Assembly: GCF_000196735.1 (NCBI RefSeq)
Contig: NC_014551.1
Location: 37,501-92,500 of the forward strand
Source: Bacillus amyloliquefaciens DSM 7 = ATCC 23350
GTDB taxonomy: Bacteria > Bacillota > Bacilli > Bacillales > Bacillaceae
Length of the DNA: 55,000 bases
Direction: 5' to 3'
This document shows, in pieces, positions 1 to 11,304 of the stretch. The position numbers were made by a program, and so were the translations under genes. Below the pieces are notes generated by a model, which was given only the letters and a program-made list of their open reading frames with translations, ran no database searches and was not told the origin of the DNA. Each line of letters starts with the position of its first letter. Within the stretch, counting starts at the first letter, position 1.

Positions 1-134
1 CCTTGAGTGAGACGAGGATGACTCTTGCGGAGCTTTCCAGAAGGCTGGAAGAGGACCTTCATGAACTGATGAAAGAAGACATCGACGATCTGCACTTTGA
101 ATTAGATATGGCAAAGCATTCATTGAGAAAATAA
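1..134 (+). CDS. xpaC: XpaC C-terminal fragment (5' end outside window)
   Basis: The last 44 codons of a gene, in the frame beginning at base 3, end with TAA at 132-134. The tail is rich in Glu, Leu and Lys (ELSRRLEEDLHELMKED...) and looks helical. It sits 15 bp upstream of yaaN, and in B. subtilis xpaC directly precedes yaaN, so the identity rests on position and a remembered tail sequence. XpaC is a membrane-associated protein of poorly defined role, once linked to phosphatase activity. The 5' part lies outside the window. Confidence 0.8.
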   Translation, partial: LSETRMTLAELSRRLEEDLHELMKEDIDDLHFELDMAKHSLRK

Positions 135-149
135 GATAGGGGGAAGGAA

Positions 150-1265
150 ATGGCCAAAGACCGTTCCGATGATATGGATGTTCAAAATGATCAGGCTAAT
201 CCAAAGCTTGCAGATACGCTGCCGGAAGAAAAAAGAAAAGCTGCACGTCAGCTCGCTGAAAAACTGGACCATGAGAACATGCAAAGCATTGTTCTGTTTG
301 GTTCGCAGGCGCAAACGAATCTGCTGGAATTTTCCCACACGATGATAGAGCATGTTCAAAGAAAAGATGCGGGAGAGATGGGACAGATACTTGCTGATCT
401 GATGAGGAAGCTTGACCAGGTAAACCCTGATGATCTGCAGATGAAGAATAAAGGATTTTTCGCCCGTTTGTTTAAAAGGGTATCTGGTTCTGTGCAGGAA
501 GTGCTTTCGAAATATCAAAAGACAAGTGTGCAGATTGAGCGTATCAGCAGAAGGCTCGAGCATTCTAAAAATGTGCTGTTGAGTGACAATAAACTGTTAG
601 ATCAACTGTACGCCCAAAATAAACAATACTTCTCTGACTTAAATCTGTATATAGCGGCGGGTGAATTAAAGTTAGATGAGCTGAAAACAAAGCTGATTCC
701 CGAAGCGGCAAGAAAAGCCGAATCACGGGAACACAATCAAATGGCCGCGCAGGAAGTGAATGATCTTCGCCAGTTTGCCGACCGTCTGGATAAGAGAGTG
801 CATGATCTGCTTCTGAGCAGGCAGATTACGCTTCAGAGTGCGCCGCAAATCCGTTTGATTCAAAACACGAATCAGGCACTGGCGGAAAAAATTCAGTCCT
901 CCATTGTTACGGCTATTCCATTATGGAAGAATCAAGTTGCGATCGCGCTGACGCTTATGAGGCAGCGGAGTGCGGCAGATGCGCAGCAGAAGGCGGCTGA
1001 TACGACAAATCAATTGCTGCTGAAAAACGCTGAACTTCTGAAAACAAGTACAGTCGAGACAGCCAAAGCTAATGAGCGAGGCCTTGTTGAGGCAGATACC
1101 CTCAAAAAAGTGCAGGAAAGCTTAGTCAGCACACTTGAAGAAATCATGTCTATTCAAGAAGACGGCAGGATGAAACGCAAACGTGCCGAAGAGGAGCTTG
1201 TTATCATGGAAGGCGACTTGAAAAAGAAGCTGCTTAATATGACGCTCGGCCGTGATGACGTCTAG
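150..1265 (+). CDS. yaaN: YaaN, TelA-family toxic anion resistance protein
   Basis: A 371-residue protein of the TelA/KlaA (tellurite resistance) family. It is almost wholly charged and helical with no membrane segment or signal peptide, so it is probably cytosolic. Residues around 20-60 (LPEEKRKAARQLAEKLDHEN) and the long Gln/Lys/Glu-rich stretch to the C terminus suggest extended coiled coils. The ATG follows GGGGGAAGGA with normal spacing. It lies 15 bp after xpaC, and the xpaC-TelA pairing is common in Firmicutes. The biochemical function is not established. The family name comes from plasmid tellurite resistance, and a role in envelope stress is only an inference. Confidence 0.92.
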   Translation: MAKDRSDDMDVQNDQANPKLADTLPEEKRKAARQLAEKLDHENMQSIVLFGSQAQTNLLEFSHTMIEHVQRKDAGEMGQILADLMRKLDQVNPDDLQMKNKGFFARLFKRVSGSVQEVLSKYQKTSVQIERISRRLEHSKNVLLSDNKLLDQLYAQNKQYFSDLNLYIAAGELKLDELKTKLIPEAARKAESREHNQMAAQEVNDLRQFADRLDKRVHDLLLSRQITLQSAPQIRLIQNTNQALAEKIQSSIVTAIPLWKNQVAIALTLMRQRSAADAQQKAADTTNQLLLKNAELLKTSTVETAKANERGLVEADTLKKVQESLVSTLEEIMSIQEDGRMKRKRAEEELVIMEGDLKKKLLNMTLGRDDV

Positions 1266-1342
1266 CTGGCAAAAAGTCTTAGCTTTAAGTTGGCTCACAG
1301 GCACGATATAATAAGAAAGACAGGCAAAGGATTTGTTTAAAA

Positions 1343-2776
1343 ATGGACACACCTTTATATACAGCGCTGCTGAAGCATGCGCACCGAAATACGTATTCTT
1401 TTCATGTTCCGGGACATCACAATGGAGATGTCTTTTTTGATGAAGCCAAATCTGTATATCAATCTCTTTTATCTATTGATATGACTGAGATCACGGGGCT
1501 TGATGACTTGCATCACCCAACGGGAGTCATCAAAGAAGCACAAGATTTGGTGAGCAGGCTTTACGGCTCTCAGGAAAGCTTCTTTCTCGTCAATGGAACG
1601 ACTGCCGGCAACCTGGCGATGATTTTGGCTGTTTGTGAACCGGACGAACCCATCCTGATTCAGCGTAATTGTCACAAATCTGTTTTTCATGCGGTGGCAA
1701 TGGCCGGAGCCAAGCCGGTGTATTTGGCACCGGAAATTGATAAAAATATGCATGTGCCTTCCTATGTATCCCTTTCAGTCATCGAAAAAGCGTTAGCGTC
1801 ATATCCGAATGCGAAAGGCCTTGTTCTGACCAACCCGACTTACTACGGGCATGCTGCCGATTTGAATGCGGCAGTTAAAAAAGCTCATTCATACGGCGTC
1901 CCTGTACTGGTAGACGAGGCTCATGGTGCTCACTTTGTGTTGGGTGAACCGTTCCCGCCTTCATCATTGGCTATGGGGGCGGATGCAGTTGTTCAATCGG
2001 CTCACAAAACGCTTCCGGCTATGACGATGGGATCTTACTTTCATTTAAACAGCAGCCGGATTGACAGAGATCGATTAACCTATTATCTAAGCAGTTTGCA
2101 AAGCAGCAGCCCGTCATATCCGATTATGGCATCTTTAGATACGGCGCGCGCTTATATACAGGATATCGCTGAAAAAGGAACACTCCCTGTTCATATAGCG
2201 CACATTGAGCAAATAAAACGGAACTTCGCATCAATTTCTTCTATTGAAGTAATCGAGCCCTCCGGATATGGGATCAAAGCGGACCCGTTAAAACTCATTC
2301 TTCGCTCAAAGCTCGGACATTCCGGCTATTCATTACAAAATATTTTGGAGAGCGAAGGCATTTTTGCCGAGCTGGCTGACGAGTATCAAGTATTGCTCGT
2401 ACTGCCGATAGGCGGCCGGCGGATGATTAAACAGGAAACCGTAAAAAACATACAGCAGAAACTGGAGAATACACCGCCCGATAGACTGCCGGAAGCAGTG
2501 GATTGGACATTCCCATCCATTACGACACTTGAATATCCGCAAAATGAAATGCGCAAGTTTGCAAAAGAGCTTACGGATATGAATAAAGCGGCCGGTCGCT
2601 TGCATGCGGGGAATATTATTCCTTATCCTCCGGGAATCCCGCTTATCATGGACGGAGAACGGATAACAGAAGAGATCGTACAAAAGCTTTCCCGTTTAAT
2701 CGGCATGGATGCGCATATTCAAGGCTTGTTAAACGGGGAACAATTACTTGTTTATACAGAAGAGGAGAAATCATGA
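1343..2776 (+). CDS. yaaO: YaaO, PLP-dependent Orn/Lys/Arg decarboxylase family
   Basis: A 477-residue fold-type I PLP enzyme of the basic amino acid decarboxylase family. The N terminus has the family PGHHNG element (24-28). The cofactor-binding DEAH motif is at 191-194 and the Schiff-base lysine is K222 in SAHKTL. The C-terminal domain ends with the usual PYPPGIP element. At 477 residues it is shorter than the large inducible enterobacterial decarboxylases and close to the SpeA/Cad-like Bacillus proteins. The substrate cannot be told from the sequence. Its stop overlaps the tmk start by 4 bp (ATGA), so the two are translationally coupled, although no metabolic link is obvious. The start ATG has only a modest ribosome site (AAAGGA, about 12 nt away). 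Confidence 0.9.
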   Translation: MDTPLYTALLKHAHRNTYSFHVPGHHNGDVFFDEAKSVYQSLLSIDMTEITGLDDLHHPTGVIKEAQDLVSRLYGSQESFFLVNGTTAGNLAMILAVCEPDEPILIQRNCHKSVFHAVAMAGAKPVYLAPEIDKNMHVPSYVSLSVIEKALASYPNAKGLVLTNPTYYGHAADLNAAVKKAHSYGVPVLVDEAHGAHFVLGEPFPPSSLAMGADAVVQSAHKTLPAMTMGSYFHLNSSRIDRDRLTYYLSSLQSSSPSYPIMASLDTARAYIQDIAEKGTLPVHIAHIEQIKRNFASISSIEVIEPSGYGIKADPLKLILRSKLGHSGYSLQNILESEGIFAELADEYQVLLVLPIGGRRMIKQETVKNIQQKLENTPPDRLPEAVDWTFPSITTLEYPQNEMRKFAKELTDMNKAAGRLHAGNIIPYPPGIPLIMDGERITEEIVQKLSRLIGMDAHIQGLLNGEQLLVYTEEEKS

Positions 2777-3411
2777 GCGGTTTATTTATTACATTTGAAG
2801 GTCCTGAAGGTGCAGGAAAAACGACAGTGCTTCAGGAAATAAAAGATATTCTGTCGGCGGAGGGGCACCCGGTGACAGCGACAAGAGAACCGGGCGGCAT
2901 TGACATTGCTGAGCAGATCAGAGAAGTGATCTTAAATAAAAACAATACACTGATGGATGCCAAAACGGAAGCGCTCCTTTACGCCGCGGCCAGAAGACAG
3001 CATTTAGTCGAAAAGGTGCAGCCTGCATTGAAAGAAGGGCGCATTGTACTGTGTGATCGTTTCATCGACAGCTCACTGGCTTATCAAGGCTATGCGAGAG
3101 GACTGGGCATTGATGAAGTTTTTTCTATCAACCGGTTTGCAATTGGCGATACGATGCCTGATGTCACCATCTATTTTTCTATCGATCCGGAAGAAGGGCT
3201 GAAACGGATTACGTCGAATGATTCAAGAGAAAAGAATCGTCTCGACCTTGAGGCGCTGCATTTTCACACGAAAGTACGGGAAGGGTACCAAAAAGTCATG
3301 CAGCGTTTTCCGGAAAGATTCCATACAATCGACGCATCGAGAAAGAAGGAATTCGTCATTCAAGACGCGCTTCAGGTGATAAATGAGGCATTGAAAAAAA
3401 TTCAGTTGTGA
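2773..3411 (+). CDS. tmk: Thymidylate kinase
   Basis: A 212-residue dTMP kinase that phosphorylates dTMP to dTDP with ATP in the final shared step of dTTP synthesis. The P-loop GPEGAGKT lies at residues 10-17. The DR(F/Y) signature is present as [12 protein letters not shown] near 96-107, and the REPGG substrate loop is at 37-41. The length is normal for the family. The ATG overlaps the yaaO stop by 4 bp and is preceded by GAGGAGAAA. Downstream come darA, yaaR and holB, the conserved replication cluster of Bacillus. Confidence 0.97.
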   Translation: MSGLFITFEGPEGAGKTTVLQEIKDILSAEGHPVTATREPGGIDIAEQIREVILNKNNTLMDAKTEALLYAAARRQHLVEKVQPALKEGRIVLCDRFIDSSLAYQGYARGLGIDEVFSINRFAIGDTMPDVTIYFSIDPEEGLKRITSNDSREKNRLDLEALHFHTKVREGYQKVMQRFPERFHTIDASRKKEFVIQDALQVINEALKKIQL

Positions 3412-3427
3412 CCTGTTTCTCATAAGT

Positions 3428-3436
3428 TGATATAAT
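3428..3436 (+). promoter_or_regulatory. Extended -10 promoter upstream of darA
   Basis: TGATATAAT is a perfect -10 with the TGn extension and lies 46 bp upstream of the darA ATG. The -35 region (TTGTGA at about 19 bp) is weak, as is common for extended -10 promoters. This would allow darA-yaaR-holB-ricT-yabA to be transcribed apart from tmk. Confidence 0.5.
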
Positions 3437-3478
3437 GAATGTAACGACAATGTTCTTTCCAACCTAAAGGGGGCCTAG

Positions 3479-3811
<333 letters not shown>

Positions 3812-3823
3812 GGATTTGACGAC

Positions 3824-4264
3824 GTGAAAATAAATTCTGACTTACGCACCTTTATTGAGAAAAAGCAGCAGCCTGCCTATAAAGTGGCAGAGCTTTCCGG
3901 AACTTTTAAAAGTTCAATGGACAGCCAAAGCAGTAAGCTGAAGTTTGATCAGCTAAGCAGGTTCTTAACGGATATAGAAACGTTCGGGAAAAGACTGACG
4001 AAATCGAGGAACTTCAAAGACTTAGCAAAATTCAAAGGGCTGGTGAAGCGTTTTGTAAAAGAGGCCGTAGACAGCGGGTTATCGCATGAGACGGCGAAAA
4101 GCTTCGACCTGTACGGCAACAGCCGGACCCTGGGACTTGTGAAAGAAATAGATGAAAAACTGATTCAGCTGACGGAAGAGATGTTGGATCAGGAAAAACC
4201 GGCAATTGATTTGCTGGATCGAATCGGAGAAATAAAAGGTTTATTGATTAACCTTTACACATAG
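3824..4264 (+). CDS. yaaR: YaaR, DUF327 family protein of unknown function
   Basis: A 146-residue helical cytosolic protein of the DUF327/YaaR family, starting at GTG 3824 with AAGGA upstream. Most of the length looks alpha-helical and rich in Lys and Asp (FGKRLTKSRNFKDLAKFKGLVKRF). No catalytic motif or membrane segment is seen. It is consistently found between the PII-like gene and holB in Bacillus. No function is established and I do not assign one. Confidence 0.9.
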   Translation: MKINSDLRTFIEKKQQPAYKVAELSGTFKSSMDSQSSKLKFDQLSRFLTDIETFGKRLTKSRNFKDLAKFKGLVKRFVKEAVDSGLSHETAKSFDLYGNSRTLGLVKEIDEKLIQLTEEMLDQEKPAIDLLDRIGEIKGLLINLYT

Positions 4265-4275
4265 AGAGTGATACA

Positions 4276-5265
4276 ATGGCAATATCATGGAAGGAAATGA
4301 CCGAGCAGCAGCCCAGAGTGATGCGGCTTTTGCATAATAGCATTGAAAAGAAAAGGCTTTCTCACGCATATCTGTTTGAAGGCAAAAAAGGTACGGGCAA
4401 ATTGGATGCCGCACTGCTTCTCGCAAAAAGCTTTTTTTGCCTTGAAGCCGGGACTGAGCCATGCGGGGAGTGCCGGAACTGCAAGCGTATTGCATCCGGA
4501 AACCATCCTGACCTGCACGTGGTTCAGCCCGACGGACTATCAATTAAAAAGGCTCAGATCCAATCGCTGCAGGAGGAGTTTTCTAAAACCGGACTGGAAT
4601 CGCATAAAAAACTGTACATTATATCCCATGCGGATCAAATGACGACAAATGCGGCAAACAGTCTGCTGAAATTTTTAGAGGAGCCGAGTCAAGACACCAT
4701 CGCAATTCTCATTACTGAGCAGCTCCACAGAATACTGGATACCATCGTTTCGAGATGTCAGGTTCTTCCGTTTCAGCCGCTTCAGCCGAAAGCGATAGAA
4801 GAGAGACTGATGGAGCAGGAAGTAAGCCCTCACATGGCCAGACTCTTAGCAAATATGACAAATAACATTGCGGAAGCAGTCGAATTAAGTCGAAATGATG
4901 AGTTTGCAGAGTCCAGAGCGAAAGTGATAAAATTGTATGAAGTCTTACATCAGCGGAAAGGACATGCCTTTTTCTTCATTCAGGATCAGTGGGTGCCCTT
5001 TTTCAAAGAAAAAACCCATCAAGAAATGGGTCTTGATATGCTCTTATTGATATACCGTGATGTATTATCCATCCAAATTGGAAATGAAGATAAACTGATT
5101 TATCAAGACTTATTCCAATCAATAAAACAGCATGCGCTGCAATTTACACAACAAAGCGTTACGAACCAAATTCTCGCTGTTTTAGAAGCAAAAAAACGGC
5201 TTCATTCCAATGTGAATGCGCAGGGATTAATGGAGCACTTGGTGTTAACGTTGCAGGAGGGATAA
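4276..5265 (+). CDS. holB: DNA polymerase III delta' subunit
   Basis: A 329-residue clamp-loader subunit of the AAA+ family, part of the complex that places the sliding clamp on DNA. Walker A GKKGTGK is at residues 36-42. A zinc-binding cysteine set follows (C55, C63, C66, C69 in CGECRNC). The sensor region NSLLKFLEEPS and the SRC arginine-finger motif (IVSRCQVLPF) are present. The length is normal for Bacillus. It starts at ATG 4276, 11 bp after yaaR, and is followed after 2 bp by ricT. Confidence 0.96.
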   Translation: MAISWKEMTEQQPRVMRLLHNSIEKKRLSHAYLFEGKKGTGKLDAALLLAKSFFCLEAGTEPCGECRNCKRIASGNHPDLHVVQPDGLSIKKAQIQSLQEEFSKTGLESHKKLYIISHADQMTTNAANSLLKFLEEPSQDTIAILITEQLHRILDTIVSRCQVLPFQPLQPKAIEERLMEQEVSPHMARLLANMTNNIAEAVELSRNDEFAESRAKVIKLYEVLHQRKGHAFFFIQDQWVPFFKEKTHQEMGLDMLLLIYRDVLSIQIGNEDKLIYQDLFQSIKQHALQFTQQSVTNQILAVLEAKKRLHSNVNAQGLMEHLVLTLQEG

Positions 5266-5267
5266 GC

Positions 5268-6095
5268 TTGTACAACGTAATAGGCGTCCGCTTTAAAAAA
5301 GCGGGAAAAATTTATTATTTTGATCCGAACGGATTTGATATAGAACAGGACAGCTGCGTCATTGTTGAAACCGTAAGAGGTGTCGAATACGGACAGGTTG
5401 TCATCGCAAATAAACAAGTGGACGAGCATGATGTTGTGCTTCCGCTTCGAAAAGTCATTCGCGTTGCTGATGAACGCGATCTTCTCATTGTAGAAGAAAA
5501 CAAACAAGAGGCCCTGTCCGCTTTTGAAATCTGTCAGAAAAAAGTGGCTGATCACGGCTTAGATATGAAACTGGTTGATGTTGAGTTTACGTTTGACCGC
5601 AATAAAGTCATTTTTTACTTCACAGCCGACGGACGGGTTGATTTCAGGGAATTGGTCAAAGACTTGGCTTCTATCTTTAAAACAAGAATCGAATTGCGTC
5701 AAATCGGTGTGAGAGACGAAGCGAAAATGCTCGGCGGTATCGGCCCGTGCGGGAGAATGCTTTGCTGCTCCACGTTCCTCGGTGATTTTGAACCGGTGTC
5801 CATCAAAATGGCGAAGGACCAAAATTTATCGTTGAACCCAACGAAAATTTCGGGTCTGTGCGGCCGTTTGATGTGCTGTTTGAAGTACGAAAATGATGAG
5901 TATGAGACGGCGAAAGAACAGCTACCGGATTTAGGCGAAATGATTACAACGGCAAACGGCCCCGCAAAGGTTGTCGGTCTTAATATTCTGGAACGGGTGC
6001 TTCAGGTGGAACTGAAGAATCGTGAAAAAGTGATAGAATATACTTGGGAAGAGCTCTTGGAAGAGGGCGTCGTATCCGCACAAACCACAGATTAA
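5268..6095 (+). CDS. ricT: RicT (YaaT), Fe-S subunit of the Ric (Y) complex
   Basis: A 275-residue PSP1-domain protein starting at TTG 5268 with GGAGGGATAAGC upstream. In B. subtilis RicT (YaaT) joins RicA (YmcA) and RicF (YlbF) in a complex that carries [4Fe-4S] clusters and is needed for RNase Y-dependent mRNA maturation and for biofilm, competence and sporulation. The cluster-binding cysteines are visible as CGRMLCC (C161, C166, C167) and CGRLMCC (C198, C203, C204). It follows holB by 2 bp and precedes yabA by 14 bp, so replication and developmental genes share a transcript. Confidence 0.95.
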   Translation: MYNVIGVRFKKAGKIYYFDPNGFDIEQDSCVIVETVRGVEYGQVVIANKQVDEHDVVLPLRKVIRVADERDLLIVEENKQEALSAFEICQKKVADHGLDMKLVDVEFTFDRNKVIFYFTADGRVDFRELVKDLASIFKTRIELRQIGVRDEAKMLGGIGPCGRMLCCSTFLGDFEPVSIKMAKDQNLSLNPTKISGLCGRLMCCLKYENDEYETAKEQLPDLGEMITTANGPAKVVGLNILERVLQVELKNREKVIEYTWEELLEEGVVSAQTTD

Positions 6096-6109
6096 CGAGG
6101 TGTGGAACC

Positions 6110-6469
6110 TTGGATAAAAAAGAGTTAATTGATACTGTCATAAACCTGGAGGAACAAATCGGTTCGCTGTACCGTCAGCTGGGTGACTTAAAGCAGCATA
6201 TCGGCGAAATGATTGAAGAGAATCACCATCTGCAGCTTGAAAATAAGCATTTGCGGAAGCGGCTTGATGACACGACAGAGCAAATTGAGAAATTCAAGGC
6301 CGATCAGAAAGAAACAAAAACACAGAAGGCAGAGCAGAGTGATATAGGAGAAGGGTACGATAATCTGGCCCGGCTGTATCAAGAAGGCTTTCATATTTGC
6401 AACGTCCATTATGGGAGCGTCCGCAAGGGAGATTGCCTTTTTTGTCTGTCCTTCTTAAATAAAAAATAA
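6110..6469 (+). CDS. yabA: YabA, negative regulator of replication initiation
   Basis: A 119-residue protein that binds DnaA and DnaN and restrains over-initiation at oriC. The N-terminal half (residues 1-65) is a leucine-rich coiled coil that forms the tetramer. The C-terminal domain binds zinc through C97, H100, C109 and C112. The start chosen is TTG 6110, with ACGAGGTG upstream. An ATG at 6044 lies within ricT and would add 22 residues ([10 protein letters not shown]...) that fit neither the coiled coil nor the known length. A strong terminator follows, closing the tmk-to-yabA unit. Confidence 0.95.
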   Translation: MDKKELIDTVINLEEQIGSLYRQLGDLKQHIGEMIEENHHLQLENKHLRKRLDDTTEQIEKFKADQKETKTQKAEQSDIGEGYDNLARLYQEGFHICNVHYGSVRKGDCLFCLSFLNKK

Positions 6470-6472
6470 GGA

Positions 6473-6503
6473 AAAGGCTTCCGCTGATGTCGGAAGCCTT
6501 TTT
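6473..6503 (+). terminator. Rho-independent terminator after yabA
   Basis: A perfect 11-bp stem (6473-6483 with 6491-6501, AAAGGCTTCCG) with a 7-nt loop and a T run. It separates the replication cluster from yabB although both are on the same strand. Confidence 0.9.
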
Positions 6504-6529
6504 CAAAGAGTGCTGAAAGGAATAAGATT

Positions 6530-7273
6530 ATGGTTTCATTACGTGATGATGAAAGATTGGATTACTTATTAGCAGAGGATATGAAAATTGTACAGAGCCC
6601 GACGGTTTTCGCTTTTTCGCTAGATGCCGTGCTGCTGTCAAAGTTTGCATACGTTCCGATTCAAAAGGGCAACATCGTTGATTTATGTACGGGAAATGGG
6701 ATTGTGCCGCTTTTGCTCAGCACAAGGTCAAAAGCGGATATCACAGGGGTTGAAATTCAGGAGCGTTTGTATGATATGGCGCTCCGAAGTGTCGAATACA
6801 ACGGTCTGGGCGGTCAGATCAGCCTCATTCATGATGATCTGAAAAATATGCCGGATAGACTCGGACATAATAAATATGACGTTGTCACTTGCAACCCGCC
6901 TTATTTTAAAACGCCGAAAGAGGCTGAGCAGAATCTGAACGAACATCTCAGAATCGCAAGGCACGAAATTCTTTGCACGCTTGAAGATGTGATTTCCGTC
7001 AGCAGCAAACTGCTGAAACAAGGCGGAAAAGCGGCCCTCGTTCATCGGCCGGGAAGGCTTTTGGAAATCTTTGAATTAATGAAAGCATACCGAATAGAAC
7101 CGAAACGGGTGCAGTTTATTTATCCGAAACAAGGTAAAGAAGCGAATACCATTTTGGTTGAAGGCATTAAAGGCGGCCGCCCTGATCTCAAAATTCTTCC
7201 TCCGCTGTTTGTATATAATGAACAAAATGAATATACGAAAGAGATCCGCACCATTTTATATGGAGACGAATAG
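6530..7273 (+). CDS. yabB: YabB, TrmN6-like tRNA adenine-N6 methyltransferase
   Basis: A 247-residue SAM-dependent methyltransferase. Motif I is [11 protein letters not shown] (50-60), the acidic GVEIQE follows near 73-78, and the catalytic NPPYF for an exocyclic amino group is at 122-126. It belongs to the TrmN6 family, whose E. coli member methylates A37 of tRNA-Val. The exact target in Bacillus is inferred. The ATG has GAAAGGA upstream. The end overlaps the yazA start by 14 bp. Confidence 0.9.
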   Translation: MVSLRDDERLDYLLAEDMKIVQSPTVFAFSLDAVLLSKFAYVPIQKGNIVDLCTGNGIVPLLLSTRSKADITGVEIQERLYDMALRSVEYNGLGGQISLIHDDLKNMPDRLGHNKYDVVTCNPPYFKTPKEAEQNLNEHLRIARHEILCTLEDVISVSSKLLKQGGKAALVHRPGRLLEIFELMKAYRIEPKRVQFIYPKQGKEANTILVEGIKGGRPDLKILPPLFVYNEQNEYTKEIRTILYGDE

Positions 7274-7559
7274 TCATTTCTTTTATGTGCTGCTGTGCAA
7301 TGACAACAGTCTGTATGCCGGTTATACAAATGATCTGCAAAAACGGCTGAAGACCCACAATGAGGGAAAGGGCGCAAAGTACACAAGGGCGAGAAGGCCG
7401 GTTTCGTTATGCCATGCGGAATCATTTGAAACAAAACGGGAAGCGATGCAGGCGGAATATCGTTTTAAGCAGCTGACCCGAAAGAAAAAAGAACAATATA
7501 TAGAAGAAAAACGAAGCAGCAAGGAGGCTGTATATGTTAAGTCGCCAGATGAGTTTTAA
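7260..7559 (+). CDS. yazA: YazA, GIY-YIG domain protein (UPF0213)
   Basis: A 99-residue single-domain GIY-YIG nuclease-fold protein. The paired motif is FYVLLC...LYAGYT (residues 8-22), followed by the conserved R and H of LQKRLKTHN and by GAKYTR. The start taken is ATG 7260 inside the yabB end. This gives the family's usual size, whereas the earlier ATG at 7158 would add 34 residues with no domain. It overlaps rsmI by 26 bp. These small UPF0213 proteins have no settled cellular role, and nuclease activity is inferred from the fold. Confidence 0.9.
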   Translation: METNSHFFYVLLCNDNSLYAGYTNDLQKRLKTHNEGKGAKYTRARRPVSLCHAESFETKREAMQAEYRFKQLTRKKKEQYIEEKRSSKEAVYVKSPDEF

Positions 7560-8415
7560 CGGAAAATCCGAAATGGGAATTCTTTATCTTGTTCCTACAC
7601 CGATCGGCAACTTGGAGGACATGACCTTTCGTGCAGTGGAGACGCTGAAATCGGTCGATGTCATCGCTGCCGAAGATACGAGACAGACGAAAAAGCTGTG
7701 TCACGTCTATGACATAGAAACATCTCTCACCAGCTATCATGAACATAATAAAGAAAGCAGCGGCCATAAAATCATTGAATGGCTGAAAACAGGAAAGAAT
7801 GTGGCACTGGTCAGTGACGCCGGTATGCCGACAATTTCCGACCCGGGGGCTGAGATTGTAAGAGATTTCACCCAAATCGGCGGATATGTCGTTCCGCTTC
7901 CGGGAGCAAATGCGGCGTTAACCGCGCTGACCGCATCAGGTATCACCCCGCAGCCGTTTTTCTTCTATGGATTCTTAAACAGACAGAAAAAAGAAAAGAA
8001 GAAGGAACTCGAAATCCTGAAAAAACGGCAGGAAACGATGATATTTTACGAAGCGCCGCACAGGTTAAAAGAAACATTAACAGCAATGCATGCCGTTTTG
8101 GGAAATCGAAACATCGCCGTCACGAGGGAATTAACGAAAAAGTACGAGGAATTCATCAGAGGAACGATCGCCGAAGTAATTGAATGGGCAAATGAAGACC
8201 AAATCCGCGGTGAGTTCTGTCTCGTTGTCGAAGGCAATCAAGCCGCTGAACCGGATGAAGACGACAAACCCTGGTGGATGGAGCTTTCTGAAAAAGAGCA
8301 TGTGGAACATTACATAAATGAAGGGGCTTCTTCCAAACAGGCCATAAAACAAACAGCGGTAGATCGGGACGTACCGAAACGCGAGATCTATGACGCTTAT
8401 CACATTCAATCATAA
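7534..8415 (+). CDS. rsmI: 16S rRNA (cytidine1402-2'-O)-methyltransferase RsmI
   Basis: A 293-residue enzyme of the tetrapyrrole-methylase fold that 2'-O-methylates C1402 in the 16S decoding centre. Signatures include LVPTPIGNLEDMT near residues 18-30, AAEDTR, SDAGMPTISDPG and the PGANAALTALTASG loop that shapes the SAM pocket. The ATG lies 6 nt after AAGGAGG. The conserved yabB-yazA-rsmI run overlaps throughout, so the three are co-translated. It was formerly called yabC. Confidence 0.95.
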   Translation: MLSRQMSFNGKSEMGILYLVPTPIGNLEDMTFRAVETLKSVDVIAAEDTRQTKKLCHVYDIETSLTSYHEHNKESSGHKIIEWLKTGKNVALVSDAGMPTISDPGAEIVRDFTQIGGYVVPLPGANAALTALTASGITPQPFFFYGFLNRQKKEKKKELEILKKRQETMIFYEAPHRLKETLTAMHAVLGNRNIAVTRELTKKYEEFIRGTIAEVIEWANEDQIRGEFCLVVEGNQAAEPDEDDKPWWMELSEKEHVEHYINEGASSKQAIKQTAVDRDVPKREIYDAYHIQS

Positions 8416-8455
8416 AAAAACCGTTCTTGCGTCACAACAAGAACGGTTTTTGTAT
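8416..8455. terminator. Bidirectional terminator between rsmI and abrB
   Basis: An inverted repeat (AAAACCGTTCTTG at about 8416-8428 with CAAGAACGGTTTT at 8438-8450) has an A run on the left and a T run on the right. It can therefore end both the rsmI (+) and abrB (-) transcripts. Confidence 0.88.
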
Positions 8456-8463
8456 GAAATAAC

Positions 8464-8748
8464 TTATTTTTGGTTTTGAAGCTGGTTTTGAATTTCAGAG
8501 ATGATTTGCTCAGCGCCTTCTTTGCTGAGTACCAATTTGCCGCCGGCAAGTTTAAGGTTATCATCAGAGACTTCACCAGTTACTTGGCAAGTCATGTTTG
8601 GTTTATATTTTTTAAGGATGATTTTTTCATCATCAACATAAATTTCAAGAGCGTCTTTTTCTGCGATGCCCAGTGTACGGCGAAGTTCGATAGGGATAAC
8701 TACGCGTCCAAGTTCATCAACTTTACGTACGATACCAGTAGATTTCAT
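8464..8748 (-). CDS. abrB: Transition-state regulator AbrB
   Basis: A 94-residue DNA-binding protein that represses many stationary-phase, biofilm, antibiotic and sporulation genes during exponential growth. The N-terminal swapped-hairpin (SpoVT-AbrB) domain covers residues 1-50 (MKSTGIVRKVDELGRVVIP) with the DNA-contacting arginines R8, R15, R23 and R24. The C-terminal half is the tetramerisation domain. It carries the single cysteine of B. subtilis AbrB (MTCQVTGE). It is the only convincing minus-strand protein gene here. The paralogue SpoVT is encoded at 27672. It is expressed from a sigma-A promoter overlapped downstream by Spo0A boxes. Confidence 0.98.
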   Translation of the reverse strand: MKSTGIVRKVDELGRVVIPIELRRTLGIAEKDALEIYVDDEKIILKKYKPNMTCQVTGEVSDDNLKLAGGKLVLSKEGAEQIISEIQNQLQNQK

Positions 8749-8794
8749 TAACAGTCTCCTCCCGAGAGATAATTATTTGTAGTTTATATTTTTC

Positions 8795-8811
8795 TTCGTC
8801 ATTATTCGACA
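8795..8811 (-). promoter_or_regulatory. Two Spo0A boxes downstream of the abrB promoter
   Basis: Read on the minus strand, TGTCGAA (8805-8811) and TGACGAA (8795-8801) are separated by 3 bp. Both match the 0A-box consensus TGNCGAA. They lie 18-39 bp downstream of the -10 element, the position where Spo0A~P is known to repress abrB in B. subtilis. Confidence 0.88.
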
Positions 8812-8828
8812 AAATTCCTTACATTCCT

Positions 8829-8857
8829 AGCATAACAAGGTTTCCAATAATCGTCAA
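8829..8857 (-). promoter_or_regulatory. abrB sigma-A promoter
   Basis: On the minus strand TTGACG (8857-8852), a 17-bp spacer and TATGCT (8834-8829) make a good sigma-A promoter. It drives abrB with a leader of about 75 nt containing the Spo0A boxes. Confidence 0.8.
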
Positions 8858-9114
8858 TCATTTTGTTTACTATTGTTTGTAAGAATTAGTTCTTATAGTA
8901 AGTAAAGCCTTGGAAATCCTGAAATAACAGGCTTTTTGACTGCTTTTTCGAACCTATTATCCTATGGAAAATCCTTTTAAATCAAGACTTTCGAACCAAG
9001 ATGTTTTATATTAGTAGATTATATACGACAAAATTCGACATGTTAAGACTTTATTTAATTTCAATAAAAATTTTTAATTTTATTTACTCTTTTACGCGCA
9101 GTACGTATATATCC

Positions 9115-9142
9115 TTGATCTTAAAGGCTAAGATGGTATCAT
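9115..9142 (+). promoter_or_regulatory. metS promoter with extended -10
   Basis: TTGATC (9115-9120), a 16-bp spacer and TATCAT (9137-9142) preceded by TGG, which gives the TGn extension. It predicts a leader of about 85-90 nt for metS. Confidence 0.55.
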
Positions 9143-9221
9143 AGATAGAGGACAAATATCAATATTGTATATCAAATAAAACCGCTCTCGTCCTTTGGGC
9201 GTGAGCTTTTCGACATTCTGA

Positions 9222-11228
<2,007 letters not shown>

Positions 11229-11235
11229 TAAGGGG

Positions 11236-11284
11236 CAAAAGGTGTTTCACGTGTAACATTCCGTCGAACACCTTTTGTTTTTCA
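11236..11284 (+). terminator. Terminator after metS
   Basis: An 11-bp perfect stem (CAAAAGGTGTT 11236-11246 with AACACCTTTTG 11267-11277) with a 20-nt loop and a T run. The yabD ribosome site begins directly after it. Confidence 0.8.
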
Positions 11285-11304
11285 ACAAGAAAGGAGTTTT
11301 TATG

